Of a stretch of DNA of 6,376 nt, positions 1-6,167 are shown in pieces. Both the position numbers and the translations under genes were made by a program. This DNA comes from Parcubacteria group bacterium CG08_land_8_20_14_0_20_43_9 (GTDB taxonomy: Bacteria; Patescibacteriota; Minisyncoccia; Minisyncoccales; PEYH01). The stretch covers positions 1-6,376 of the forward strand of contig PEYH01000054.1 in NCBI GenBank assembly GCA_002774465.1, written 5' to 3'. Under the pieces are notes generated by a model. That model saw nothing but the letters and a program-made list of their open reading frames with translations. It was not told the origin of the DNA and made no database searches. Every line of letters begins with the position of its first letter. The first letter of the stretch is position 1.

Positions 1-1
1 T

Positions 2-487
2 AGAAGGGTTTTAGAGAAAAAAGAAAATATCAAGAAATTGGCTGAGAAATATTCTGATTTTAAGGATTTTTTTTATCTTGGGAGAAAGTACAGCTATCCG
101 GTTGCCCTGGAAGGCGCGCTTAAACTCAAAGAAGTTTCCTATATCCACGCCGAAGGCATGCCTGCGGGAGAAATGAAACACGGACCGATTGCTATGATTA
201 ATAAAGATTTCCCCAGTTTTGTAATTGCGCTCAAAGACAGCGTTTATAAAAAGAATCTTTCCAGCATTGAAGAAATAAGGGCCAGGAACGGCAGGGTCAT
301 AGCCATAGCGACAGAAGGAGATAATTTGTCGGCCGACGATGTTATATCTGTGCCAAAAACCTTAGAAATGCTTAGCCCCGTTCTTTCGGTTGTCCCCACC
401 CAGCTCTTTGCTTATTATGTTGCTGTTAAAAAGGGTTTAGACGTTGATAAGCCGAGAAATCTGGCGAAAAGCGTTACTGTTGAATAA
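2..487 (+). CDS. glmS: Glutamine--fructose-6-phosphate aminotransferase (isomerizing), C-terminal part
   Basis: GlmS converts fructose-6-phosphate plus glutamine to glucosamine-6-phosphate, the first committed step toward UDP-GlcNAc in the cytoplasm. Only the last 161 residues lie here; the frame is open to the left edge from base 2, so the N-terminal glutaminase domain and first SIS domain are outside the window and no start should be called here. The visible part is the second SIS (isomerase) domain. It carries the family signature ALEGALKLKEVSYIHAEG (in-window residues 35-52), with E44 matching the catalytic Glu of the LKE motif, and MKHGP (58-62) with the conserved His. The C-terminal tail NLAKSVTVE matches the classic GlmS ending, including the Lys that contacts the sugar. 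The reading frame is intact. It is followed by a 44-bp gap and iorA on the same strand. Identification is very secure. Confidence 0.96.
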   Translation, partial: RRVLEKKENIKKLAEKYSDFKDFFYLGRKYSYPVALEGALKLKEVSYIHAEGMPAGEMKHGPIAMINKDFPSFVIALKDSVYKKNLSSIEEIRARNGRVIAIATEGDNLSADDVISVPKTLEMLSPVLSVVPTQLFAYYVAVKKGLDVDKPRNLAKSVTVE

Positions 488-517
488 TTGCAGTTTATCC
501 CCCTCTTTTTATATGAT
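488..517 (+). promoter_or_regulatory. Probable sigma-70-type promoter for iorA operon
   Basis: In the 44-bp gap between glmS and iorA, TATGAT at 512-517 matches the -10 consensus at five of six bases. TTGCAG at 488-493 is a weak -35 match (three of six) with an 18-bp spacer. Transcription would start near 524, leaving only about 8 nt before the ATG at 532, so the mRNA would be leaderless or nearly so. No terminator hairpin separates glmS from iorA, so read-through from glmS is also possible. Confidence 0.5.
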
Positions 518-531
518 AAGATGTCTTTACC

Positions 532-2214
532 ATGAATATTGAGAAACTACTTTATAAACCAGCTGGCGAAAGAGCGATTCTTTTGGGAAATTTCGCTGTG
601 ATGAGAGGAGCCCTGGAAGCGGGCGTTCAATTTGTTTCCACTTATCCCGGCACCCCGGCCTCGGAAATTGGAGACGGCTTTTCTTTGCTTGAAAAAGCAG
701 GCCAGGGGAATTTTTATTTTGAATATTCAATAAACGAGAAGGTTGCCTTGGAAGCGGGCATCGGGGCCAGTTTTTCCAATCTAAAAGCATTGGTAGCGAT
801 GAAAAGTTTCGGCTTGAATGTGGCCAGTGACGCCCTCCTGCCCTTTGTCTATACCGGGTCAAAAGGCCCGACAGTCATTGTGGTGGCAGATGACCCTTCC
901 TGCCACAGCTCTGGTCAGGAAGAGGAAAACACGAGAGGCTTCGCTTATTTGGCGCATATCCCCATATTAGAGCCGTCTGACCCGCAGGAATGCAAAGATT
1001 TTACCAAGTTCGCTTTTGACCTATCTGAAAAGTTTGAAATTCCGGTTATTTTGCGATTGACCACCAGAGTGGCCCACCAAAGCAGCATTGTTAAATTGGG
1101 AGAGATAGAACGGCCAAAGGAGAGAATTGGTTTTGTAAAAAATTACAAGAAATTCGTGACAATGCCGCCAAGAGTTTTGGAAATGCATGAAGAGCTGTTG
1201 GATAAAATCGAAGGAATCAGAAAGGTGGCGGAAGAGTCAGTCGTTAATTTGATTGATGATTGGTCGGATTCGGCTAAAATCGGCATAATCACTTCCGGGG
1301 TCAGTTATTTATATGTGAAAGAAGCCCTCCAATTGCTTAATCTGAAAATCCCTGTTTTGAAATTAGGATTTTTCCATCCCTTGCCGATAAAGAAGATAGC
1401 GGGGTTTATCGAGCCATTGAAAAAAGTTTTAATCGTTGAGGAGCTGGACCCATATCTGGAAAAAGAAATAAAAATTTTGGCAAAAGACATCAACCCGAAA
1501 TTAGAAATTATGGGCAAGAGCTTGCTGCCAGAGGCGAAGGAATTGACTCCGGAGATTGTTATATCTGCTATCGCTAATCTTGCTGGCAAAAAATTGAAAA
1601 TCAGCTTGCCCGTCTCGGGCGGGAAATTGAAAATTCCGCAGAGATTCCCGAACCTCTGCGCCGGCTGTCCTTATTGGTCTGTTTTTAACGGGGTCAAGCA
1701 GGCAGTCAAAGAGGCGGGGCTGAAAAACGAAGATGTGGTTTTCGGCGGAGGCATTGGTTGCTATATGCTAGCTTCTTTTCCCCCGCATAACATTCAGGAT
1801 TATCTGCTCTGCATGGGCTCGTCTCTGGGGGTGGCGCATGGAATCAAAAAGGCGGACAAAAAGCAAAAACTGATTTCTTTTGTCGGCGATTCAAGTTTTT
1901 TCCACTCCGGCATACCGGCCCTCATCAATATCGTGCACAATCAGTCCAATCCCTTGATTATCTTAATGGACAATCAAATTACGGCCATGACCGGTCAGCA
2001 ACCGTATCCGGGCATAGCTGAATCGGGCAGGAAAGAAAAAGGGCAGAAAGTAAAATTAGAAGAGATAGTCAGGGCTTGCGGAATCAGGCATTTGAAAATA
2101 ATAGAGCCGGCAAAGGATTATAAAGAATTTGTAAGCGCAGTGAAGGCCTTTCTTAAAAAAGACGAGGCAACAGTTATTATTGCCCGGGGGCCGTGCGTGC
2201 GGATTAAAAAATGA
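532..2214 (+). CDS. iorA: Indolepyruvate:ferredoxin oxidoreductase, alpha subunit, lacking the C-terminal ferredoxin domain
   Basis: Catalytic subunit of the thiamine-diphosphate (TPP) enzyme that oxidatively decarboxylates indolepyruvate and other aryl-pyruvates to aryl-CoA, reducing ferredoxin. The 560 residues contain, in order: an N-terminal PYR-type domain (about 17-180, with TYPGTPASEI at 37-46 and the activating-Glu region NEKVALEAG at 68-76); a middle transketolase-C-like domain (about 245-350); and the TPP-binding PP domain (about 370-555) with LCAGCPY at 375-381, GGGIGCYML at 405-413, GDSSFFHSG at 452-460 and MDNQITAMTG at 479-488. C376, C379, C410 and C555 fit the four ligands of the proximal [4Fe-4S] cluster of this superfamily. 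The protein ends five residues after C555, so the two-cluster ferredoxin domain usual in IorA (about 600-650 residues) is absent. The stop codon overlaps the iorB start (ATGA). No Shine-Dalgarno precedes the ATG. Confidence 0.93.
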   Translation: MNIEKLLYKPAGERAILLGNFAVMRGALEAGVQFVSTYPGTPASEIGDGFSLLEKAGQGNFYFEYSINEKVALEAGIGASFSNLKALVAMKSFGLNVASDALLPFVYTGSKGPTVIVVADDPSCHSSGQEEENTRGFAYLAHIPILEPSDPQECKDFTKFAFDLSEKFEIPVILRLTTRVAHQSSIVKLGEIERPKERIGFVKNYKKFVTMPPRVLEMHEELLDKIEGIRKVAEESVVNLIDDWSDSAKIGIITSGVSYLYVKEALQLLNLKIPVLKLGFFHPLPIKKIAGFIEPLKKVLIVEELDPYLEKEIKILAKDINPKLEIMGKSLLPEAKELTPEIVISAIANLAGKKLKISLPVSGGKLKIPQRFPNLCAGCPYWSVFNGVKQAVKEAGLKNEDVVFGGGIGCYMLASFPPHNIQDYLLCMGSSLGVAHGIKKADKKQKLISFVGDSSFFHSGIPALINIVHNQSNPLIILMDNQITAMTGQQPYPGIAESGRKEKGQKVKLEEIVRACGIRHLKIIEPAKDYKEFVSAVKAFLKKDEATVIIARGPCVRIKK

Positions 2215-2813
2215 AAAAAAATAATAAACAATTTAACATAATTTTAACAGGAGTCGGCGGACAGGGGCCGATAACCTTAGGCAAGATAATTACTGAAACC
2301 GGGTTTTTACAGGGCTTTGAAGTAAAGACGTCTGAACTTCACGGTCTTTCCCAGAGGGGCGGTTCAGTAACGGTCCAGATTAGGATGGGGAAAAACATTT
2401 TTTCGCCCCTCGTTTCCCAAGGCGAGGCAGATTTGGTTTTGGCTCTTGAAAGGAGCGAGGCCCTGAAGGGTTGCTATTATGCTTCAAAAAAGAGGACAAT
2501 TTTCCTGATTAACGATTTTGAGATTTATTCGCCTTCTTTCGGGAGCCAGAAGCTCCCGGGATTGAAAGAAATAATTTTTGAAATCAGGCCTTTTGCCAGA
2601 AAAATTTATACTGTTAAGGCCTCGGAAGCGGTGCAGAAAAATTTTGGTTTAGCTGTTTTGGCAGGGGTCTTTGTCTTGTCGGGAGCGGTTCACAAGGGAC
2701 TAATTCCCGTCAGCCCGGAAAATCTTCTGAAAGCGATTAAAAGCAATGTGCCCAGGGGCTTTGACTTGAATAAAAAGGCCTTTTCGCTGGCAAAGGATAA
2801 TTTTGAAATATAA
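2211..2813 (+). CDS. iorB: Indolepyruvate:ferredoxin oxidoreductase, beta subunit
   Basis: Partner subunit of IorA, belonging to the pyruvate/ketoisovalerate oxidoreductase gamma-domain family (POR gamma), which in related enzymes contributes to CoA handling and to the active-site interface. It has 200 residues, the normal length. Recognition motifs are TGVGGQGPITLGKII (13-27) and VKTSELHGLSQRGGSV (38-53), close to the family pattern of a GxGGQG loop followed by SExHGxxQRGG. The start ATG shares bases with the iorA stop (ATGA, 4-bp overlap) and has no Shine-Dalgarno, so translation is probably coupled to iorA and yields equal amounts of the two subunits. There are no cysteine clusters (a single Cys, C88), so this subunit cannot supply the Fe-S domain that IorA lacks. 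A 7-bp GC-rich inverted repeat lies inside the gene at 2540-2558. Confidence 0.93.
   Translation: MKKNNKQFNIILTGVGGQGPITLGKIITETGFLQGFEVKTSELHGLSQRGGSVTVQIRMGKNIFSPLVSQGEADLVLALERSEALKGCYYASKKRTIFLINDFEIYSPSFGSQKLPGLKEIIFEIRPFARKIYTVKASEAVQKNFGLAVLAGVFVLSGAVHKGLIPVSPENLLKAIKSNVPRGFDLNKKAFSLAKDNFEI
2792..2797 (+). promoter_or_regulatory. Possible Shine-Dalgarno bearing on the start of the GlmU-like gene
   Basis: AAAGGA lies 5 nt before a TTG at 2803 that is in frame with the nucleotidyltransferase. It is 20 nt before the ATG at 2818, too far to serve that codon. It is the only Shine-Dalgarno-like sequence near any gene start in the window and lies within the end of iorB, so it may be coincidental. 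Confidence 0.3.
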
Positions 2814-2817
2814 AGAC

Positions 2818-4005
2818 ATGGAAGCAGTCATTATGGCGGCTGGCCGGGGAGAAAGAATGCAGCCCCTTTCTTCCACGAAACAAAAGCACTTATTGAAAGT
2901 CCTCGGCAAGAGTATTTTGGAGCATAATTTAGAACAATTAGATGGATTGGTGGAGACCGCGATTTTGGTTATCAGGCCGGACGAGAGATGCAAAGAAATT
3001 AAAAGAACAATTGGCAAAAAATACGGAGGCATTAAGATAAAGTACGCGCTGCAAGCAGAGCCGTTAGGCACAGGAGATGCCGCCAAAACCGCCCTGCCCC
3101 TTATTAAGGACAGGTTTTTGTTGTTAAATGGAGATGACTTGTATGGCAAAAAGGACATCCAGAATGTTTTGGGAAAATTCCCCTGCATTTTGGTCAAGGA
3201 GGTTGACCAGCCGAGGTTTTTTGGCATTGTCAGCCAGAGGGGCGGGATAGCGGATTCCCTGACAGAAAAGCCGGAAAGCCCGGCTTCTAATCTGGCCAAC
3301 ACGGGGCTGTATTATTTGCCGAAGGATATTTTTCAATTCTCGATAGAAAAATCAGAGAGAGGGGAATACGAATTTACCGATTATGTCAAGCAATTTATTG
3401 CCGGGAAGGGGGGGTTAGATATTCAGGAAGCGGGAAAGTGGATTCCGATTTCATTTTGCTGGCACCTTATGGATGCCAGCCGGGCCTTATTAGAAAATGC
3501 GGAAGAGCAGATATCGGGAAAAATAGAGAAAGGGTGCGAGATTTCAGGAAATTTATTGATAGGCAAAGGAACGGTTATAAAAAGCGGGACGCGCATAGAA
3601 GGCCCGGTTTATATCGGCAGGCATGGCAGGGTCGGCAGAGATTGCTTTATCAGGAAATTCAGCAGCATCGGGGAGGGTGTTGAGATAGGAGAAGGAGCAA
3701 CCATAGATAATTCTATTATAGGGGATAAGACAGAAATAGGCGCCGGTTCTTTTATCGCCGATTCCGTGGTCGGCGATAGTTGCGAATTAGGCACGGGCAC
3801 GACTACTTTGAACTTTAATGAAAATGGAAGAACCGTAGAAACCTTGATTAAGGGGAAGCTTGTTGATACCAAGAAGGCAAAATTCGGAGCAATCATCGGA
3901 GACAAAGTAAGGGCAGGCGCCGGAGTTGTTGTTTATCCGGGAAAAAAAATCTGGCCCAACAAGTCGCTGCCTGACGGCCAGAAAATCACTGAAGACATAC
4001 AATAA
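2818..4005 (+). CDS. GlmU-like sugar-phosphate nucleotidyltransferase with left-handed beta-helix domain
   Basis: Probable cytoplasmic nucleotidyltransferase making UDP-GlcNAc or a similar nucleotide sugar from sugar-1-phosphate and NTP. From ATG 2818 it has 395 residues. The N-terminal Rossmann-like domain (about 1-225) has MAAGRGERMQPLS (6-18), K23 in the position of the substrate-binding Lys, LGTGDA (83-88), the metal-site NGDD (104-107), EKP (150-152), NTGLYYLP (161-168) and EYEFTD (183-188). Hexapeptide repeats forming a left-handed beta-helix run from about 236 to 376, ending in a segment (KFGAIIGDKVRAGAGV, 355-370) like that of archaeal bifunctional GlmU-like enzymes such as Sulfolobus ST0452. 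The acetyltransferase His and Tyr seem replaced (A309, F312), so the second activity is doubtful. Start: ATG 2818 gives the family-typical M-x-A-V-I opening; TTG 2803, five codons earlier and overlapping iorB by 11 bp, has the better ribosome site. It is co-directional with glmS upstream, which supports a role in amino-sugar synthesis. An RmlA-like thymidylyltransferase is the main alternative. Confidence 0.85.
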   Translation: MEAVIMAAGRGERMQPLSSTKQKHLLKVLGKSILEHNLEQLDGLVETAILVIRPDERCKEIKRTIGKKYGGIKIKYALQAEPLGTGDAAKTALPLIKDRFLLLNGDDLYGKKDIQNVLGKFPCILVKEVDQPRFFGIVSQRGGIADSLTEKPESPASNLANTGLYYLPKDIFQFSIEKSERGEYEFTDYVKQFIAGKGGLDIQEAGKWIPISFCWHLMDASRALLENAEEQISGKIEKGCEISGNLLIGKGTVIKSGTRIEGPVYIGRHGRVGRDCFIRKFSSIGEGVEIGEGATIDNSIIGDKTEIGAGSFIADSVVGDSCELGTGTTTLNFNENGRTVETLIKGKLVDTKKAKFGAIIGDKVRAGAGVVVYPGKKIWPNKSLPDGQKITEDIQ

Positions 4006-4012
4006 TTCGTCA

Positions 4013-4945
4013 ATGAAAAAAGCCAAAGCCTTGGTTTTGCTGTCAGGGGGGTTAGATTCCATTCTGGCAACGAAATTATTATTAGAACAAAAACTAAAAA
4101 TTGAAGCCCTGGTTTTCAAGAGCTATTTTTTTGATTCCGGACAAGCGGAGGTGTCGGCCAAAAAGCTGGGTGTCAAGTTAAGGATTACAGATTTTTCAGA
4201 GAAACATTTTGAAATAGTTAAGAATCCGGAATATGGTTATGGGAAAAACATGAATCCTTGCATTGATTGCCACATATTAATGCTCAAAGGCGCAAAAGAA
4301 ATAATGGCTAAGAGAGGCTTTGATTTTATCGCCACTGGCGAGGTTTTGGGCGAAAGGCCGATGTCGCAAAACAGGCAGGCAATGGCGTTAATAGAAAAAC
4401 AAAGCGGACTTAAGGGATATCTTTTAAGGCCATTGTCTGCCAAATTGCTTGAGCCCACAATAGCGGAAGAAAAAGGACTTGTTGACAGGAGCAGGCTTTT
4501 GGCGATTAGGGGTCGTTCGCGGAAAGAGCAAATGGCTTTGGCAAAGAAATGGAAAATCAATTGGTTCCCGGCGCCAGCCGGCGGGTGTCTTTTGACTGAT
4601 ATCCAATTTTCAAAAAAATTAAAGGATTTAATAAAAAACGCGCCTTGTCCGGATATTAACGATATGCGTCTTTTGAAAATAGGCAGGCATTTTTGGCATG
4701 AGGGGCGCGAAATAATCATAGGGAGAGACCATCAGGAGAATTTGCGGTTAAGAGAATTGGCCGGCAAGAAAGATATTCTTCTGGAAATCAAAGAATGCGC
4801 CGGGCCGACAGCCCTGGTGAGGGGCCATAAGAGAGAGATTAAGGGGGCAGCGCTTCAAAAGGCGAAAAGATTGGTTAAGTTTTATGCGCCGAAAGCAAAA
4901 GGGCTGGAGGAAATATCGTTCAATGTTTTATCTCCGGAGTCCTGA
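4013..4945 (+). CDS. PP-loop ATP-binding tRNA thiouridylase-like protein with NFACT-R-like C-terminal domain
   Basis: Member of the PP-loop ATPase family often labelled tRNA (5-methylaminomethyl-2-thiouridylate)-methyltransferase, distantly related to MnmA, ThiI and TtuA; it presumably adenylates a tRNA uridine and inserts sulfur. It has 310 residues. LSGGLDS (10-16) is the ATP-pyrophosphatase loop. YGYGKNMNPCIDCH (74-87) supplies C83 and C86, TGEVLGERPMSQNR (108-121) is a strong family signature, and PAGGCLLTD (188-196) supplies C192. The CxxC plus distant Cys set resembles that of [4Fe-4S]-dependent tRNA thiolases. A C-terminal module (about 216-300; MRLLKIGRHF, IIIGRDHQEN, GPTALVRG) looks like the NFACT-R/DUF814 RNA-binding domain. 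ATG 4013, 7 nt after the preceding stop, places the PP-loop strand at the N-terminus; an in-frame extension to 3926 would overlap the upstream gene and is not favoured. The exact tRNA target is not known to me. Confidence 0.85.
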   Translation: MKKAKALVLLSGGLDSILATKLLLEQKLKIEALVFKSYFFDSGQAEVSAKKLGVKLRITDFSEKHFEIVKNPEYGYGKNMNPCIDCHILMLKGAKEIMAKRGFDFIATGEVLGERPMSQNRQAMALIEKQSGLKGYLLRPLSAKLLEPTIAEEKGLVDRSRLLAIRGRSRKEQMALAKKWKINWFPAPAGGCLLTDIQFSKKLKDLIKNAPCPDINDMRLLKIGRHFWHEGREIIIGRDHQENLRLRELAGKKDILLEIKECAGPTALVRGHKREIKGAALQKAKRLVKFYAPKAKGLEEISFNVLSPES

Positions 4946-4958
4946 CTTGGGATAAGTC
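4944..4958. repeat. Short inverted repeat overlapping the mscS -35 region
   Basis: GACTT (4944-4948) and AAGTC (4954-4958) form a perfect 5-bp dyad around GGGAT, beginning in the stop codon of the thiouridylase and covering the proposed -35 hexamer. It could be a weak operon-end hairpin, an operator, or chance. The downstream sequence has only interrupted T runs, so terminator strength would be low. Confidence 0.25.
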
Positions 4959-4975
4959 GTTTCATTTGCTATAAT
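4947..4975 (+). promoter_or_regulatory. Extended -10 sigma-70-type promoter for the mscS-like gene
   Basis: TATAAT at 4970-4975 is a perfect -10, immediately preceded by TGC (4967-4969), an extended -10 element. TTGGGA at 4947-4952 matches the -35 consensus at four of six bases with the ideal 17-bp spacer. Predicted start of transcription is near 4982, giving a 5' leader of about 25 nt. That leader is almost entirely A and T and has no Shine-Dalgarno. This gives the channel gene its own transcription unit independent of the iorAB operon. Confidence 0.7.
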
Positions 4976-5006
4976 ATTGGAATAATTGATTTTTATTTGA
5001 ATAAAA

Positions 5007-6107
5007 ATGATAAGCGTCGCTATTATAAAAGATTATTTATATCAGACCCTGAACAACAGGCCCGAGGCGCTGGACAGGGTTTACTGGGACAACACGCTTT
5101 TTGATTATTTGATAGCGTTTTTTGTTTTTCTAACAGTTGTTCTGATTCTTAGGATTTTCAAAGAAGTGGTGATTGTCGAATTGCGAAGATTGGCCAGGCG
5201 CACCGCCAATAAATTTGACGATGTTTTAATCAGGATGATTGATTCGGTGGGCTGGCCGCTCTATGCGCTCTTCTCCTTTCATCTGGCGCTGCTCTTCATT
5301 AAGACCCCGGCAATAATAGGAAAATATCTTCCAACGGCAATCTATGTCTTTGCAGTTTATTATATTATAAAAGCCATTCAGGTTTTAATTGATTACAGCA
5401 CCGAGAGAGCTATCACAGAGGATGAAAAAGACGGGAAAGTGGATCGGCCGGGATTGCGGTTTGTCGGCAAAGTGATGAAAATTATAATCTGGGCCATTGG
5501 CTTCATTATTATCCTGCGGTCTTTTGGATATAATATCACTGCTTTGGCAGCCAGTTTGGGGATAGGAGGAATCGCCATTGCCTTTGCCCTGCAGAATGTT
5601 TTGGCAGACATATTTGCCTCATTTTCCATTGATATTGACCGGCCATTTAGGGTCGGGGACTTTATCTCCATTGGCGAAGAAATGGGCAGGGTGAAAAGCA
5701 TCGGCATAAAATCCACGCGCCTGCAGAGCTTGCAGGGAGAGGAGTTGATTGTTTCCAATAAGGAGTTGACTAATTCCCGTATTCATAATTTCGGGCAAAT
5801 GGAGAAAAGGAGAACGTCTTTTATGGTCGGAATCCCTTATGATACGCCATTAAAAAAAATGGAGAAAATACCGGGGCTGATAAAAGACGTTTTGAAGAAA
5901 ACCAAAGGAGTGGAAATAGACCGGGTTTATTTCAAGGAGTTCGGGGCGTTTAATTTAGGATTTGAAGTCGCTTACTTTTTTCAATCAGCTGATTTTAACG
6001 ATTTTGTAAAAGCCAGAGAGAAGATTAATTTTGGCATTAAAAAAGTCCTTGATAAGGAGAATATTTTTATAGCCAGTCAGGGATTGCGGGTGGTTGCAAA
6101 GAAATAA
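5007..6107 (+). CDS. MscS-family mechanosensitive ion channel
   Basis: Inner-membrane channel of the small-conductance mechanosensitive family, opening under membrane tension to release solutes on osmotic downshock. It has 366 residues. Hydrophobic stretches at about 31-51, 82-98, 108-128 and 152-171 are likely transmembrane helices, followed by the pore-lining helix at about 176-203, rich in small residues (ALAASLGIGGIAIAFALQN, 179-197), the MscS hallmark. The Lsm-like beta domain follows, with FASFSIDIDRPFRVGDFI (203-220), the IKSTRL strand (234-239) and IVSNKELTNSRIHNF (248-262). A mixed alpha/beta cytoplasmic end reaches residue 366. Five helices place it nearer YnaI-type channels than the three-helix E. 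coli MscS (286 residues). No signal peptide is evident. ATG 5007 is the first start after a strong promoter and no Shine-Dalgarno is present. It is followed 20 nt later by a hairpin terminator. Confidence 0.93.
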   Translation: MISVAIIKDYLYQTLNNRPEALDRVYWDNTLFDYLIAFFVFLTVVLILRIFKEVVIVELRRLARRTANKFDDVLIRMIDSVGWPLYALFSFHLALLFIKTPAIIGKYLPTAIYVFAVYYIIKAIQVLIDYSTERAITEDEKDGKVDRPGLRFVGKVMKIIIWAIGFIIILRSFGYNITALAASLGIGGIAIAFALQNVLADIFASFSIDIDRPFRVGDFISIGEEMGRVKSIGIKSTRLQSLQGEELIVSNKELTNSRIHNFGQMEKRRTSFMVGIPYDTPLKKMEKIPGLIKDVLKKTKGVEIDRVYFKEFGAFNLGFEVAYFFQSADFNDFVKAREKINFGIKKVLDKENIFIASQGLRVVAKK

Positions 6108-6127
6108 TTTATTTTTTCAAAAAGATG

Positions 6128-6162
6128 AATGGAGGCCTCGCCTGAACGGCTCGGCCTCCATT
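6128..6162. terminator. Bidirectional rho-independent-type terminator between convergent genes
   Basis: AATGGAGGCC (6128-6137) and GGCCTCCATT (6153-6162) make a perfect 10-bp stem. Inside it GCC (6140-6142) and GGC (6148-6150) can add 3 bp across a 2x2 internal loop, with TGAAC as the apex. On the plus strand the stem runs into TTTT (6161-6164); on the minus strand a TTTTT run follows a few bases after the stem. It starts 20 nt after the mscS stop and ends 5 nt from the minus-strand gene's stop, so it can serve both. Confidence 0.85.
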
Positions 6163-6167
6163 TTCGT

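Noticed and set aside
521..535. Mini-ORF (M-S-L-P-stop) whose stop overlaps the iorA ATG
   Set aside because: It would begin upstream of the predicted transcription start at about 524, so it is probably not transcribed; four codons can arise by chance.
1608..1620. 5-bp inverted repeat GCCCG-TCT-CGGGC inside iorA
   Set aside because: Short, without a T run, and located in the linker before the TPP domain; nothing marks it as a regulatory site.
2540..2558. Perfect 7-bp GC-rich stem with 5-nt loop inside iorB (CGGGAGC / GCTCCCG)
   Set aside because: No T run follows, and it codes for a normal surface-loop segment. About two perfect 7-bp stems with 3-8 nt loops are expected by chance in a window this size.
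3268..3286. Perfect 7-bp stem with 5-nt loop inside the GlmU-like gene (AAGCCGG / CCGGCTT)
   Set aside because: It encodes the conserved EKP motif region, has no T run, and is within chance expectation for the window.
2700..3302. 200-codon open frame on the minus strand overlapping iorB and the GlmU-like gene
   Set aside because: It lies antisense to two genes with clear family motifs, shows no recognisable domain, and reads as a compositional shadow.
3926..4012. In-frame 29-codon N-terminal extension of the thiouridylase
   Set aside because: It would overlap the GlmU-like gene by 80 bp and add residues before the PP-loop strand that family members do not have; the ATG at 4013 fits better.
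4237..4719. 160-codon open frame on the minus strand inside the thiouridylase gene
   Set aside because: Antisense to the conserved CxxC and TGEVLGERPMSQ motifs, with no recognisable protein features; a shadow frame.
6112..6123. TTTTTTCAAAAA dyad just before the terminator
   Set aside because: A/T-only stem of low stability; its bases are better explained as the T run of the minus-strand terminator.
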